Shown: one piece after another, positions 1-10,042 of the stretch
Position numbering within the stretch: position 1 is the first letter of the stretch
Layout of the letters: every line of letters begins with the position of its first letter
Source of the DNA: Paenibacillus ehimensis NBRC 15659
GTDB taxonomy: Bacteria; Bacillota; Bacilli; Paenibacillales; NBRC-103111
NCBI RefSeq assembly: GCF_004000785.1
Contig: NZ_BILX01000002.1
Coordinates: 186,001 to 250,000 of the forward strand
DNA: 64,000 nucleotides
Direction of reading: 5' to 3'
The notes under the pieces: model-generated
What the model saw: the letters and a program-made list of their open reading frames with translations, nothing else
The model's database searches: none
What the model was told of the DNA's origin: nothing
Translations under genes and position numbers: made by a program

Positions 1-549
1 AAAATGGCCTGCGCCGTCGATCCGCGACGATTCCTCCAGCTCCTTAGGCAGATTGCGATAGAAATTCAGCAGCAGGATGACATTGAACACCGGAACGGCC
101 GTCGGCAAAACCAACGCCCAGATGCTGTCGATCAAGTTCAGCGATTTTACCGTGAGATAGGTGGGAATCAGACCGCCGCTGAACAGGATCGTAAAGACGA
201 AGAACCAGGCGTAAAACGTTCGCAGCCGGAATTGACGAGGCTCCTTGGACAAAGGATAGGCTGTTAGAATCGTCAGAAACATGCTGAGCGCGGTTCCCAG
301 CACGACGCGCTGGACCGATACCCAGAACGCCCGCAAATATTCGGGCTTGCCGAACACGTTATTGTAGGCGGCCGTCGTAAACTCGACCGGCCACAGCGTA
401 ACCTTGCCGGCCGCGGCCGCAGCGCCGGAGCTGAACGAAATCGCCAAAATATGAATAATCGGCATCAGGCACAAGAACGACTGAAACGCCAGGAAGATAT
501 AGTTGCATACGATAAATAGTTTTCGGCCCAAGGATGTCTTGATCGGCAA
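1..549 (-). CDS. Carbohydrate ABC transporter permease, LplC/YtcP type (3' part outside window)
   Basis: Membrane permease subunit of a binding-protein-dependent sugar importer. The visible 183 residues start at a TTG (549) placed 8 bases after GGAGG and run off the window. They show a first membrane segment (FIVCNYIFLAFQSFLCLMPI), a periplasmic stretch, and more hydrophobic segments ending in the conserved cytoplasmic ELEESSRIDGAG loop that contacts the ATPase. The reading frame follows the other permease by 34 bases, so both are one transcript with the binding protein upstream. The family is known from LplABC-like clusters of Bacillus and Paenibacillus; the exact sugar cannot be told from sequence. 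Confidence in the family is high; the 3' end is not visible. Confidence 0.88.
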   Translation of the reverse strand, partial: MPIKTSLGRKLFIVCNYIFLAFQSFLCLMPIIHILAISFSSGAAAAAGKVTLWPVEFTTAAYNNVFGKPEYLRAFWVSVQRVVLGTALSMFLTILTAYPLSKEPRQFRLRTFYAWFFVFTILFSGGLIPTYLTVKSLNLIDSIWALVLPTAVPVFNVILLLNFYRNLPKELEESSRIDGAGHF

Positions 550-583
550 CTGACAGGCCTCCTTTCTCAATAGCGGGCGAATT

Positions 584-1489
584 CTAGAAAATCCGGTAAT
601 TCGCTACGCGATAGGCTAATACATAGGAAATGGCGATCAAGATAAACGATACGACGGATTTCAACAGACCTACCGCCGTGGCGAAGCCGAACTGCGCCTG
701 CTGCACCCCCATGCGATAAACGAAGGTGTCGATAATGTCCGCGCTTTCATAGACCGGCGGGCTGTACAGGTTGAAGATTTGCTCGAAGCCGGCATTCAGG
801 ACGTTCCCGATATTCAGCGTCAGCATCAGGATGACGATCGGCATCATGCCGGGTAACGTAATATGGAAGGTTTGCTTCCATCGCCCCGCGCCGTCGATTT
901 CCGCCGCTTCATAGAGCGACGGGTTGATGTTGGTTAACGCAGCCAGATATACAATTGTGCCGAAGCCGAATTCCTTCCATACATCCGACAGCACCATCGC
1001 ATACGGAAACCAGGCGTTGCTTCCCAAGAAAAAGATAGGCTGGATACCGAATAGCCCCAGAAATTGATTGAGAATGCCGGACGATGGAGACAACACATCG
1101 ACCAAGATCCCGCTTAACAGCACCCACGATAAAAAGTGAGGCAAGTAGACGAGCGTCTGGAACGTTCGCTTGATCCATTCTCTCCGCAGCTCGTTCAGCA
1201 GGATGGCCACCGTGATCGGCACGACCAGACCGGCGATGATTTTCATCACGGCAATATAGACGGTATTGAAGAAAATACGCCCGATATCGGGATAATCGAT
1301 CAATAATTGAAAGTTTTTCATCCCGATGAAGGGTGAGCCGAACAAGCCTCTGTTCGGGATATATTTCTGGAAAGCCATGATGAGGCCCGCCATGGGTACA
1401 TAGCTGAACATCACCACCAGCACGATTCCCGGAAGCAGCATGAGGTGCAGGGGCCACTCCCGCCTCCACATCCGTGTCAGTCCATTCAC
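584..1489 (-). CDS. Carbohydrate ABC transporter permease, LplB type
   Basis: Second permease of the same importer, 301 residues. The reading frame is open further upstream into the binding-protein gene, but a GTG at 1489 with GAGGTG six bases ahead gives the usual family length and avoids that overlap; ATG at 1471 is the alternative. It begins with a short cytoplasmic segment and a hydrophobic helix (LMLLPGIVLVVMFSYVPMAG), has about six membrane segments, and carries the EAAEIDGAG loop that docks on the ATPase (residues near 218-226). It lies 98 bases after the binding-protein gene and 34 bases before the partner permease. No ATPase is encoded here, which is common because such importers share MsmX-type ATPases. 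The substrate is unknown. Confidence 0.9.
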   Translation of the reverse strand: MNGLTRMWRREWPLHLMLLPGIVLVVMFSYVPMAGLIMAFQKYIPNRGLFGSPFIGMKNFQLLIDYPDIGRIFFNTVYIAVMKIIAGLVVPITVAILLNELRREWIKRTFQTLVYLPHFLSWVLLSGILVDVLSPSSGILNQFLGLFGIQPIFFLGSNAWFPYAMVLSDVWKEFGFGTIVYLAALTNINPSLYEAAEIDGAGRWKQTFHITLPGMMPIVILMLTLNIGNVLNAGFEQIFNLYSPPVYESADIIDTFVYRMGVQQAQFGFATAVGLLKSVVSFILIAISYVLAYRVANYRIF

Positions 1490-1587
1490 GCCATTCACCT
1501 CGCCGTATACCTTAAGATGTTGTTCGATACCATAAAAAAGAGGGAGGGACGATGTACGCCCAATCCCTCGATTCGCCCGGATAGCCG

Positions 1588-3219
1588 TTATTTTTTCGTC
1601 TTGTACCACTCGTTCACTTCTTTGGTCATGGCATCGCCGCCAAGCTTCTTCCATTCTTCCACGAATTTATCAAATTCATCGACCGATACTTGATTCATAA
1701 TAATTTTGAAATAGACCTCATCCCGCTTCTTGAGCAAAATTTCCTGTCTTTCGGCCATGGTCGGCGTCGGCGCGCCATAAAATTTATTTTGCAGATACTG
1801 CTTGTTCTTCTGGATGGCCGGAATGAGCGAATACACGCCATTCGGACCCGAGATCAGGTATTCCCACCACATGCTCGTATCGCCGTTAACATACTTCATC
1901 GCACGCTCGTATCTCGTTTTTTGGTCCTTCGACTCCAGAATACCCGTATCCTTGTTGGCAATCGCTTTAGGCAGCACCTCGCCGTTGTTATCGATTTGCT
2001 TGCCGACGCGCAGCGGATTGATCAGCCAGTAATTGTTGCCCTTCTCTTTACGGTCTTTCCCGAACTCATACACCTTCTGCTCTTCGGTCGGGTGGTTGTC
2101 GACGGCGATCCATTGGTTCAGCAGCTTGATGACGCCTTCCGGATGCTTCGCTTTCTTGGAGACAACGTAATATTCGTCCACGCCCAGTCCGATTTGCGAT
2201 AACGCCGGGTTGCTGTCCACCGTCGGAATCGGGAACACGCCCCACTCCTGCACCACTTTTCCGTCCTTCACGGAGCCTTTGACGAGCTGGGCCGGCGTCC
2301 AGGATGCGCCATAGACCATCCCGATGCCGTTGCCGTAGATCAGCTCAGCCGCTTTCTCCGCATCCTTCACCGCGAATTCGGGATCGATCAATCCTTTCTT
2401 GAACATGTCCTGCAATGCGGCCAGCGCTTGCTTCACCTGCGGCTGAATATCGCTGTTGACCAGCCCGCCCTTGCCATCCTCGATCCAAATATTTTCATAG
2501 GCATGGTATCCGTTCAGGAAAGCCCGCAATCCCGTGACCCCGGTTTCAATATTAAAAGGATTTTTGCTGATCGCGAGTCCGTACGGCTTCCCCGTACCGC
2601 CAGGATCTTTGGTTTTAAAAGCCTCGGCGATCGTCATCATGTCTGCCATCGTCTTGGGCTCGGGCAAATTCAGCTTCTTCAGCCAGTCCGTGCGGACATA
2701 CAGAAACTGGTAATTATACGGATTATAGGTGTTGGGAATCGCCATCAGTTTATTGTCGAACATGGCCGTCTTCATCTGCATGCCGCCGTCCATCGTCAGA
2801 TACTTCTTCGTTTCGTCCGTGGCATACTTGTCGTACACTTCCGTCAGGTCCATGATCATATCCGCTTCGGTCAGCTCTTTCAATTGCGTCGCGTTCACCG
2901 GGAAAAAGTCCGGAAGATCGCCGGATGCGATCGTGATTTTGATCTTTTCCTTGAATTGGCTCGTATCGGCTACCCACTTGTTGGTCACTTTTACGCCAAT
3001 GTCTTTTTCGTACGCATCATACACGGAGTTCTTGGTAAAGTTCTCGCCTTCGTCGAACTTCAGATACTGATCGCTTGGCGAAACCGTCGAAACCTCGATC
3101 ACACCGTTTCCCGGCTCGGATGCTTTGTTCTCCGGTTCGTTTGCGTTGCTGCTGCATGCCGTAACCGCCAAGCTCATCGCCAATGCGGCGAACGAAAGCG
3201 CCTTCGTTTTCTTCTTCAT
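1588..3219 (-). CDS. Extracellular solute-binding lipoprotein (family 1, LplA-like)
   Basis: Substrate-capturing lipoprotein of the sugar importer, 543 residues. The start is the ATG at 3219, seven bases after GGAGGGG. It has a KKK-rich N terminus, a hydrophobic signal segment and a lipobox AVTAC (Cys22), so it is attached to the outer face of the membrane. The mature part has the ASGDLPDFFPVNATQLKELTE-type pattern and the WAVDNHPTEEQKVYEFGKDR style C-terminal half of the long family-1 binding proteins of Paenibacillus. It is the first gene of the three-gene operon and is divergent from the DUF4855 gene. Those genes often appear together in polysaccharide-use loci, so an oligosaccharide substrate is likely, but that is inference. 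Confidence 0.9.
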   Translation of the reverse strand: MKKKTKALSFAALAMSLAVTACSSNANEPENKASEPGNGVIEVSTVSPSDQYLKFDEGENFTKNSVYDAYEKDIGVKVTNKWVADTSQFKEKIKITIASGDLPDFFPVNATQLKELTEADMIMDLTEVYDKYATDETKKYLTMDGGMQMKTAMFDNKLMAIPNTYNPYNYQFLYVRTDWLKKLNLPEPKTMADMMTIAEAFKTKDPGGTGKPYGLAISKNPFNIETGVTGLRAFLNGYHAYENIWIEDGKGGLVNSDIQPQVKQALAALQDMFKKGLIDPEFAVKDAEKAAELIYGNGIGMVYGASWTPAQLVKGSVKDGKVVQEWGVFPIPTVDSNPALSQIGLGVDEYYVVSKKAKHPEGVIKLLNQWIAVDNHPTEEQKVYEFGKDRKEKGNNYWLINPLRVGKQIDNNGEVLPKAIANKDTGILESKDQKTRYERAMKYVNGDTSMWWEYLISGPNGVYSLIPAIQKNKQYLQNKFYGAPTPTMAERQEILLKKRDEVYFKIIMNQVSVDEFDKFVEEWKKLGGDAMTKEVNEWYKTKK

Positions 3220-3630
3220 ACGACCCCTCCAACTTATTTACAAGCCTCCGGTTGTGTTCCTCCGAGTGTTTCCTTAAGTATGGATAACGCCACCCGCCTA
3301 GTTCAAGTATAGGCAGGGAATGCGCCTTCAACCATATACTACTCTTTACTTTCGTATACACCTCTTGACGTGGCCTCGCTCGATACGGAAGCAAACAAGT
3401 AAACAATTGTATACAAAAGTCATAACTTATCTCTTTGAAAATAGGCCCGGATTACTTATTGTTACAGTAAGAAGATTCCTGCAGACGTCAGCCCTTGACA
3501 GCGAAGGAATCGTCAGGAAAGGAGGCCCTGCCGCATGAATGGACCCGAGGTTTGAACAAAACGTCTCCTGTATGCTGAATTCGGACGAGCTTGATGCTGC
3601 ATTCACTCAACGTTGGAAGGAGCGGGATTA
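3220..3630. promoter_or_regulatory. Divergent intergenic region with a TTGTATACAA palindrome
   Basis: Gene-free stretch of 411 bases between the leftward importer operon and the rightward DUF4855 gene; both promoters must lie here. A perfect ten-base palindrome TTGTATACAA sits at 3407-3416 and a second GTATAC at about 3354. Such GTATAC-centred dyads are typical of GntR-type or LacI-type sugar regulators, which is only a suggestion. No convincing -35/-10 pair could be fixed by eye, and no small gene was seen. Confidence 0.4.
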
Positions 3631-6249
3631 ATGGGATTGAAAATGAAATGGACAGCAGCCGTCATGACGGCCGTCATGTTCTTGTCACAGATTTCGGCCG
3701 TGCAAGCGGAAGAGGCGAAGCCTCAGGAACGGAACCTTGCTTTAGGGCTGAATTATACATGGTCGCAAGCGCCGGAAGCCGGGCATCCGGATCATAACCG
3801 CAAGCTGACGGACGGAAAATACGGCGCATTGGATAAGTCGGACCCGGCGTGGGTAGGACATGTGCAGAAGATGACGCGCGAGGTCGTGTTCGATCTGGGC
3901 GAGCAAAAGTCGATCTCGAAAGTTAAAGCGCACTTCTTGCAGGATTGGCCGACAAACTCGATTCTTGTCCCGTTGTCGGTGTCGATGTACGCCTCTGACG
4001 ACAGCCATAATTGGGGAGCGCTTTCACACAAGGCCACGCAGCTTCTCTGGGGAGACGGGCCTCCAAGACAAGAGACCTTCGAGTGGGACGGAAGCCGAGA
4101 CGGCATTCAAAGCGACAAAACCGTTACGGGGGTGGTTTACGCCCGCTATGTGAAAGTTACCTTCCCGATGCATACCCGGGCGTGGAGCCTCATCGATGAA
4201 GTGGAGATTTGGGGCACGGATGGAAAAGTAGCAGGAGCGGTAACGGTTCCTCCCGATCAAGTGGGCTTCTTAAAGCCGGGAGAAGCGACAGCCGGCATCC
4301 GCCATCTGGGCTTGCTGTACAACGGCCATTATAAGGATAATCTGGGCGATTGGACGAAGGAACGGATTATTCCCAACATCAGCTATGTGAATCAAGCCGG
4401 GCAGCCGGTGGATCGGCTGTTTGACGGCGTGCTGTATCTCGGTCTTACATCCCCAGCCGGCCGGGGCTACGACGGGAGAGCCAATCTGGAAGATTGGCAA
4501 TGGTATCTGAATAAGACTTTCGCCGCGGCAGGCGATATGCAGCAGCTCAACGAAGCGACCAAGGAAGTCGGGGCCAAGCTGGGGCAGCCGGATTATAAGG
4601 AGAAGGTCGTTCTGATGATTCCGGACCCGGGCGAGTACTTGAACGATTTCGGCGTGGTGAACGGGGAAGCTTTAAGCTTTAACGCTTCGACGGTCGGAGA
4701 AGAGAAGGCGTTCGCCAACCGGGAGAAAGCGATCCAATGGTGGCTCGATCAAGTGAAGCAAAAATGGGAAGCGGCTCAGTACTCCCATCTGGAGCTTGTC
4801 GGCATGTACTGGCTGGAAGAGCAGATCAGCACCAGCGCGAAAGGGCCGGATTTGCTTCGTTCGACGAGTGCCAAGGTTCATAACATGGGCCTGAAATTTT
4901 TCTGGATTCCGCATTTCTTGGCTTACAAGAGCTTTATGTGGAAGGATGTCGGCATTGACGCCGTCAATTTCCAGCCGAACTATTTCTTCGAGGAAATGGG
5001 CTATGACCGTCTGGAGGATGCCGCCAACACAGCCAAGCGGTACGGGATGTCCAACGAGCTGGAGTTCGACGATCGCATGCTGACGGATAGCGTCTTCCGC
5101 GACCGGTATATCGATTATTTGAACAGCGGCGTGGAAACCGGCCTGATGCAGGAAGGCTTCAAAGCATACTACCAAGGCAACAATGCCGTATATAATACGG
5201 CGGTGAGCGCCGATCCGACCAACCGTGTGATGTACGACTGGCTGTATCAATTCGTCAAAGGAACGTATGTCAAAAATACGGCCGTCGCTCCGGAAGCCGA
5301 AGTGCAGATGAACGGGAAAACGATTCAAAGCAAAGCTCTCGTGCCGGATACGGAGCCTGTTCAGTTTACATGGAAGCCGAAAAGCAGTGACGGCAGCGGG
5401 CTGACGAAGGTCACTGCTACGTTTGACGGCAAGCCTTACACGGCAGGAACCGTCATGAATCTGACAGGCAAGCTTGGGAAGCATGAGCTGATCGTTACCG
5501 TGATTACGGCGGGTAAATCCCGAAAAACCTCTTATGTGATTGAAGTGTCCACCAGCGCAGCAGCCATGAAACAATTAGCTGAGCGTTTCGCGGCGGAAAA
5601 CCAGATCACGAATGCCAAAGCGGCTCGTGCTCTCATCAAAGATCTGGAAATGATGACCTACCTCGAAGGGGCCAATCAAACGAAGTTTATCGAGTTTCTG
5701 AAAGTATTTAACGCCCGGCTGGATCGTGTGAAGGAAGAGCGCATGATTACGGATACGGCGTACAATGCGCTCAAGGAAGGCGTCTATTACCTGATTGGCA
5801 ATCTGGCGGAAAATAAAGCCGCGGAAGCTTCTTCGGTGGAAAGCGGCAGCGCCGGCTATGCCGCCGGGAAAGCGGTTGACGGCTCCCCTGTTACGAGATG
5901 GACAAGCGAGTACAGGGACAATACGTGGTTCCAGGTCGATCTCGGTGCACCGACGGATATCGATACGGTGAGAATCGATTGGGAATTGGCCCGGGCGAAA
6001 ACATTCCAGCTGCTTGTTTCGAACGATAAGCAGAACTGGACCAACGTTACACAGGAAAACGGCGGCATCCTTACGGCAACGGACGGGAAACAAACGGTAT
6101 CTTTTAACCCGGTTCAGGCCAGATACGTGAAATTCCAAGGGATTCAAAGAGCGACGGATTACGGATATTCCTTCTATGAGTTTGGCGTATACAGCCTTTC
6201 CGGCGCTAAAAAACAGCAAAGCGGATTGGCGGACTTCGACGCGCAGTAA
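3631..6249 (+). CDS. Secreted DUF4855 protein with discoidin-like domains
   Basis: Large exported protein of 872 residues. The ATG at 3631 is preferred because GGAAGGAG lies eight bases ahead; an in-frame start 18 bases upstream has no such site. Residues 1-26 form a signal peptide ending near AVQA. Residues about 35-200 look like a discoidin-like beta-sandwich (YARYVKVTFP, DEVEIWG). Residues about 210-560 match DUF4855 (RHLGLLYNGHYKDNLGDW), a family thought to adopt a glycosidase-like barrel. A short Ig-like part follows, and a second F5/8-type-C module ends the protein (KAVDGSPVTRWTSEY, ARYVKFQGIQRATDYGYSFY). It is probably a carbohydrate-binding or carbohydrate-degrading protein feeding the divergent importer. 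The catalytic residues and substrate are not known to me. Confidence 0.82.
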   Translation: MGLKMKWTAAVMTAVMFLSQISAVQAEEAKPQERNLALGLNYTWSQAPEAGHPDHNRKLTDGKYGALDKSDPAWVGHVQKMTREVVFDLGEQKSISKVKAHFLQDWPTNSILVPLSVSMYASDDSHNWGALSHKATQLLWGDGPPRQETFEWDGSRDGIQSDKTVTGVVYARYVKVTFPMHTRAWSLIDEVEIWGTDGKVAGAVTVPPDQVGFLKPGEATAGIRHLGLLYNGHYKDNLGDWTKERIIPNISYVNQAGQPVDRLFDGVLYLGLTSPAGRGYDGRANLEDWQWYLNKTFAAAGDMQQLNEATKEVGAKLGQPDYKEKVVLMIPDPGEYLNDFGVVNGEALSFNASTVGEEKAFANREKAIQWWLDQVKQKWEAAQYSHLELVGMYWLEEQISTSAKGPDLLRSTSAKVHNMGLKFFWIPHFLAYKSFMWKDVGIDAVNFQPNYFFEEMGYDRLEDAANTAKRYGMSNELEFDDRMLTDSVFRDRYIDYLNSGVETGLMQEGFKAYYQGNNAVYNTAVSADPTNRVMYDWLYQFVKGTYVKNTAVAPEAEVQMNGKTIQSKALVPDTEPVQFTWKPKSSDGSGLTKVTATFDGKPYTAGTVMNLTGKLGKHELIVTVITAGKSRKTSYVIEVSTSAAAMKQLAERFAAENQITNAKAARALIKDLEMMTYLEGANQTKFIEFLKVFNARLDRVKEERMITDTAYNALKEGVYYLIGNLAENKAAEASSVESGSAGYAAGKAVDGSPVTRWTSEYRDNTWFQVDLGAPTDIDTVRIDWELARAKTFQLLVSNDKQNWTNVTQENGGILTATDGKQTVSFNPVQARYVKFQGIQRATDYGYSFYEFGVYSLSGAKKQQSGLADFDAQ

Positions 6250-6305
6250 GCGCCGCGGCGGCGAATAGAACAGCTTGCCCTCTATGGGGGGCCGACTAAC
6301 AGAAT

Positions 6306-6332
6306 GCAGGGGAGCATGCTCCCCTGCTTTTT
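6306..6332 (+). terminator. Rho-independent terminator of the DUF4855 gene
   Basis: A perfect 22-base palindrome (GCAGGGGAGCA and its complement) at 6306-6327 is followed directly by five T residues. It lies 57 bases after the stop codon. Confidence 0.85.
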
Positions 6333-6514
6333 CGTTATGCTATGCGTTATGTTGCGTTCCGGCGAGAAGGTATTGTTCCCGGTTCCGGAAGGTCGAGTCG
6401 GGCGGCAATATTGTTTACTTCCGCTTTGCCCCAGTGGTTAAACAAAATCTAGACAACCGAGGGTCTGTTCAATATTTTCGTATGAAAGCCGATATAAGAT
6501 TTGTGAAAAATGGG

Positions 6515-6523
6515 TGGTATAAT
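6515..6523 (+). promoter_or_regulatory. Extended -10 promoter for the BTAD response regulator
   Basis: TGGTATAAT, an extended -10 element, lies about 60 bases before the GTG start of the regulator gene. No good -35 is found at the usual distance, which is tolerated by extended -10 promoters. The rest of the 333-base gap (6250-6582) contains only the terminator of the preceding gene. Confidence 0.5.
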
Positions 6524-6582
6524 ATTGAAATGCAGTAAAAAGCACTCAACAACAAGAACCGACTATCAAGGAGGATGCTCCT

Positions 6583-7731
6583 GTGAGAGCCATATTGGTT
6601 GACGATGAACATTTGGCCTTGATTGGGCTGAAAAAAGCGATGGAAAGAGAAGCAAGCGAAGTAGAGATTGTTGCTGCATATTCCGATTCTACCAAGGTCA
6701 TGGCAGGCGTATTGCTTCATCGCCCCGATGTTGTGTTTCTTGATATCCATATGCCGGATATTAACGGCCTAAATCTTGGTAAACAGATCCAGACGGTTGT
6801 TCCCGGTATCGAAATTGTATTTGTGACCAGTTACGACAAATATGCTGTGCAAGCTTTTGAGCTTTACGCCCTGGATTATATTATGAAGCCGCTGCAAAAG
6901 GATCGTCTGCGCCAAACGATCCTGCGGATAAAAGAGAAATTGTCTATCAGGGGCACCAAGAAAACACATGACGCGAATTCGCCTTTGATTTGCTGCTTTA
7001 ATCAGCTTCAGTTTAGGCTGCCCGGCATGAACGCCCAGAACGCTAAATGGCGTACAAGCAAAGCGCAAGAATTGTTTGCCTATTTGCTTCATCACCGGGA
7101 CCGGACCATCAATCGAAGCGTTTTGCTTGAACTGCTATGGCCGGAGCTGGAAGAGACCAAGGCAGCGCAGCATCTCTATACAACGATTTATCATATACGT
7201 CAAACCTTGAAAAATTCCAATATGGACACGATTTCCATAAACAGTGGCAATTTGGAGGCGGGATATAAGCTTGACCTGGGGGAGGCCCGGGTAGACACGG
7301 AGGAATGGGAATACGCCATGAGGCAATTGGGTGTCCTGGATGCAAGTACAGCTGACGCCTATGAGCATGTGTTGAATTTGTACAAAGGCGACTATCTGGG
7401 AAATTACGATTACCTGTGGGCCGAACATGAACGGGAACGGCTTCGATTGCTGTGGTTGTACCATATGCGAAAATTATGTATGTTCTACGAGCAACAAGAA
7501 AACCAGAAAAAAGCCATCCAAGTCCATCTCCGGATTCAACAATTGCTTCCGGACGAGGAGGAAAGCTATTTCTCACTGATGAAGCTTTACGATGCGATTG
7601 GCGACAAGATCGGGGTAGAAGAACAATATTTGCTCCTGAGAACGAAAATGGAACGGGATTTGGAGTTACCGATTAGCGCTGACATTACGGATTGGTACAC
7701 ACGCTGGAAGTCCGTTAGCCTTACTTCCTGA
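6583..7731 (+). CDS. Response regulator with receiver, winged-helix and BTAD domains
   Basis: DNA-binding response regulator of 382 residues. It starts at a GTG (6583) about nine bases after AAGGAGG. The receiver domain (residues 1-118) has the acidic pair DD7-8, phospho-acceptor Asp54 in FLDIHMPD, Thr/Ser switch VTS and Lys103 in KPL. A winged-helix OmpR/SARP-like domain (about 135-230; ELLWPELEETKAAQHLY) and a bacterial transcriptional activation domain (BTAD, about 240-375, with tetratricopeptide-like helices) follow. This architecture is known in Paenibacillus and Bacillus as stand-alone regulators. No histidine kinase is adjacent, so the partner and targets are unknown. Transcription is probably monocistronic, since the next gene is convergent. 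Confidence 0.85.
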   Translation: MRAILVDDEHLALIGLKKAMEREASEVEIVAAYSDSTKVMAGVLLHRPDVVFLDIHMPDINGLNLGKQIQTVVPGIEIVFVTSYDKYAVQAFELYALDYIMKPLQKDRLRQTILRIKEKLSIRGTKKTHDANSPLICCFNQLQFRLPGMNAQNAKWRTSKAQELFAYLLHHRDRTINRSVLLELLWPELEETKAAQHLYTTIYHIRQTLKNSNMDTISINSGNLEAGYKLDLGEARVDTEEWEYAMRQLGVLDASTADAYEHVLNLYKGDYLGNYDYLWAEHERERLRLLWLYHMRKLCMFYEQQENQKKAIQVHLRIQQLLPDEEESYFSLMKLYDAIGDKIGVEEQYLLLRTKMERDLELPISADITDWYTRWKSVSLTS

Positions 7732-7810
7732 CTCAGCTTCATGTCACATCACCCGGTGCCGCGCATCATTCCGGCCCGGGTGATCCCTTGCAGCGCCTGA
7801 ACAACTCGGG

Positions 7811-9201
7811 TCATGAAGCGTAGGCTTTCAGCCTTTCCAGCAATTGCTCTGTTGCCGTATCCGTGAACGTAAGCGCATCGCTTGTCCCGACAATCACGCC
7901 TTGCCGGATTCGATCGTCCAGCCAGTCCGTGACAAAGCCAGGAGCATATCCCCCCGTGCTGAACGCTCCGCCAAAAGCAATAATTTTCTCATAATCCTTC
8001 AGATATTGTTCACGGTTTGTATGGGGGTAAGACTTGGTATACAACCAAAATTGCAAGTCATACATCAACGTGGAAAGTTCGTCCGCATGAAAAGCAAAGT
8101 ATCCCTTGTCCTCTACAATTCGGGTACAAACGGCACGGATGATCTCCTCCATGTTCCCGACCTCGGTGACTCGGGCACACAGCTCCGAAAGCAGCGGGGA
8201 AAATTCCTCATGGGCTACCTTCCGCAAATCCTCCTGCTTATCCTCCTCCGAGGTGTCGTAGACATCGTCATGGACCAATCCCCGGATAAAGGCCTCGAAG
8301 TTCTCCGCCAAAAACGTAATTTCATAATCACCTTCCTGATCGACATGGATCACCTCGGGCTCCCCATCCCTGCCGCAATTCCGGTAATCCAGCATTACGA
8401 CATCGTGACCTGCCGAAGGGCAATCGCAGATGACCACGCCAATGTCGGGATAGCCCCATTCCTCAATCATAAACCGGCTGCCTAATTCTCCGCAGAGCGA
8501 ATAATGCTTGTCTCGTCCAATCCCCATGATCCCCGTAATCGCAATATGGTCTTCCGTCCAAGACGTTGCTTCCTCTGTAGGGAAGCAAGTGTTGACCGGC
8601 ACACCGCCGTTATGTAACTTCATCATCGCAATGTAAGAGGCAGGCAATTTATAGCCCAATTCTTGTTCGATCGAAGCAATAAGCTCGTCGGTAGGCGGCT
8701 CGCTGACATATTGTTTTAAAGCGTAGTCGCTATCATTCCAAAAGTTCGTCAAGTCAAACCCTTCAAAGGGAGCTTTTCCCGCTCCGTGATTGCCGCCCTG
8801 TTCGTTCTGAGCCTGTATGGCCATCGACCGCTTTCGCTTACGGTTCACTGCATTCAGGCCTTGTCGGCTCCATGTTAGAAAAGTCAGCGTGTTTGTATCC
8901 TTGGGGGCCAGTTTGTCCGCGATTTCAAATTCTCTTACCGCGTCCTCGTATTGCTCCAGATAGTGTAGGCATAGCCCGCACGGAAATGCCACAAAGGGTC
9001 GTTCCCGCCTTGCTTCTCAATGGACAAAAGCTGCTGCAGCGCTTCTTCGTAACGTTCCAGATTGTTCATGGCTCTAGCCAAATGGCTGATTACATCATAA
9101 TCGCGCTCCCGTTCGGGAATTTCCAAAATCCGATCGATTATGTTTTCAAATTCGTCCTCTTCATGCCAAAGGTTCAGCTGCTCCAACAGGTCTCTCTCCA
9201 T
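7811..9201 (-). pseudogene. TPR + SMI1/KNR4 (SUKH) protein broken by a one-base deletion
   Basis: Two overlapping reading frames together encode one protein. The first starts at ATG 9201 (AGAGG ahead) and gives an N-terminal tetratricopeptide part (MERDLLEQLNLWHEEDEFE); it reads DPLWHFRAGYAY and then goes out of frame. The second continues with YLEQYEDAVREFEIADKL and a SUKH domain (LGYKLPASYIAMMKLHNGGV). Adding one T between 8964 and 8965 turns TACACTAT into TACTACTAT and restores AYYYLEQYED, the expected repeat sequence, giving 463 residues. SUKH proteins are often immunity proteins against polymorphic toxins; the TPR-fused type is common in Paenibacillus without known function. The break is either a real mutation or a read error; the site is not a homopolymer. 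Confidence 0.82.
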
Positions 9202-9247
9202 ACTCTGCCTCTTTTCATTGGTGGATTCATGCTCGGTTAGCATTATC

Positions 9248-10042
9248 TTACAGAAACGCGCTGAAGTAAAATTCCAGCGCTTCCCGGGAGTACCCGTCGC
9301 TCCCCTGCCAACCCGCAACAGAGTTAAAATCATGACTCCCTCCCCGAAGCTTACGGGGCGTATCGCGCTCCACCAGCAATCCGGCATACCCCCATATTTC
9401 CATCGTCACGTCCCGCTCCTGCTTGCTTGAAGGAAACGCGTTCTTCCAGCGCTTCTCCAGCTGCCGCGCGCTTTCGTGCTCCGTGCAGTCCTGAATCGCT
9501 GCGGTCATTTGGTTGAGCATGCCAACATCCTCGCCGGTGACCTCGAACTCTTCTTCTTTGCTGAACAGTTCAAGGTCCAGCCAGCAATACAGAAGGTAGT
9601 TCAGACGAACACCTCCCCATTTGACCCGCTCGAAATTCAGCACGTTCAAATCCTCATTCACATAATCACGGTCCGACATGAGACCATGGAAATTGCAGTC
9701 TCCGCAGCTGCTGTAATTCGGCCGCACGACACTCCGCTGTCCGTAGGTGTGCAGAGGCAGCCGGGAGGTTAGGGCCCAGCTCGAAAGGGCGCTCCGCAGG
9801 TAGACTTTTTTCGTAGACAGACTATGCAGGAACGCAGCGGCTACCTGTTCCTTGGTCACCGTCTGGTGCAATTCGTGCAGCCGTTCGACCAGTTGATCGT
9901 GCGTAATCGTGATAGGATCAAACATCAGCCCTTGGCTTTTGGCATAATCGAAATCCTCGCCGGCAAAGGCATTCGGCCGATCCTTCCAACCGCTGGAAGA
10001 CCAGAAGGTGTTCATGAGTATCTTTTTCGCTTTTTTATCCAC
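9248..10042 (-). CDS. Protein of unknown function (264 residues)
   Basis: I do not recognise this family. The start is placed at GTG 10042, where GGAGA lies about seven bases ahead (VDKKAKKILMNTFWSSSGWK); the longer frame would read into the preceding gene. The protein looks soluble and cytoplasmic, with a SCGDCNFHG motif (CxxC-like, near residue 114), many aromatic residues and a run of acidic residues in the C-terminal half (SKEEEFEVTGEDVG). It overlaps the end of the DUF2834 gene by eight bases, so the two are translationally coupled. The neighbour downstream is the SUKH gene, which suggests an accessory or immunity context, but this is weak inference. Confidence 0.6.
   Translation of the reverse strand: MDKKAKKILMNTFWSSSGWKDRPNAFAGEDFDYAKSQGLMFDPITITHDQLVERLHELHQTVTKEQVAAAFLHSLSTKKVYLRSALSSWALTSRLPLHTYGQRSVVRPNYSSCGDCNFHGLMSDRDYVNEDLNVLNFERVKWGGVRLNYLLYCWLDLELFSKEEEFEVTGEDVGMLNQMTAAIQDCTEHESARQLEKRWKNAFPSSKQERDVTMEIWGYAGLLVERDTPRKLRGGSHDFNSVAGWQGSDGYSREALEFYFSAFL

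Noticed and set aside
4672-6219. Long minus-strand frames opposite the DUF4855 gene
   Set aside because: Antisense shadows in GC-rich coding DNA, with no start signals or recognisable domains.
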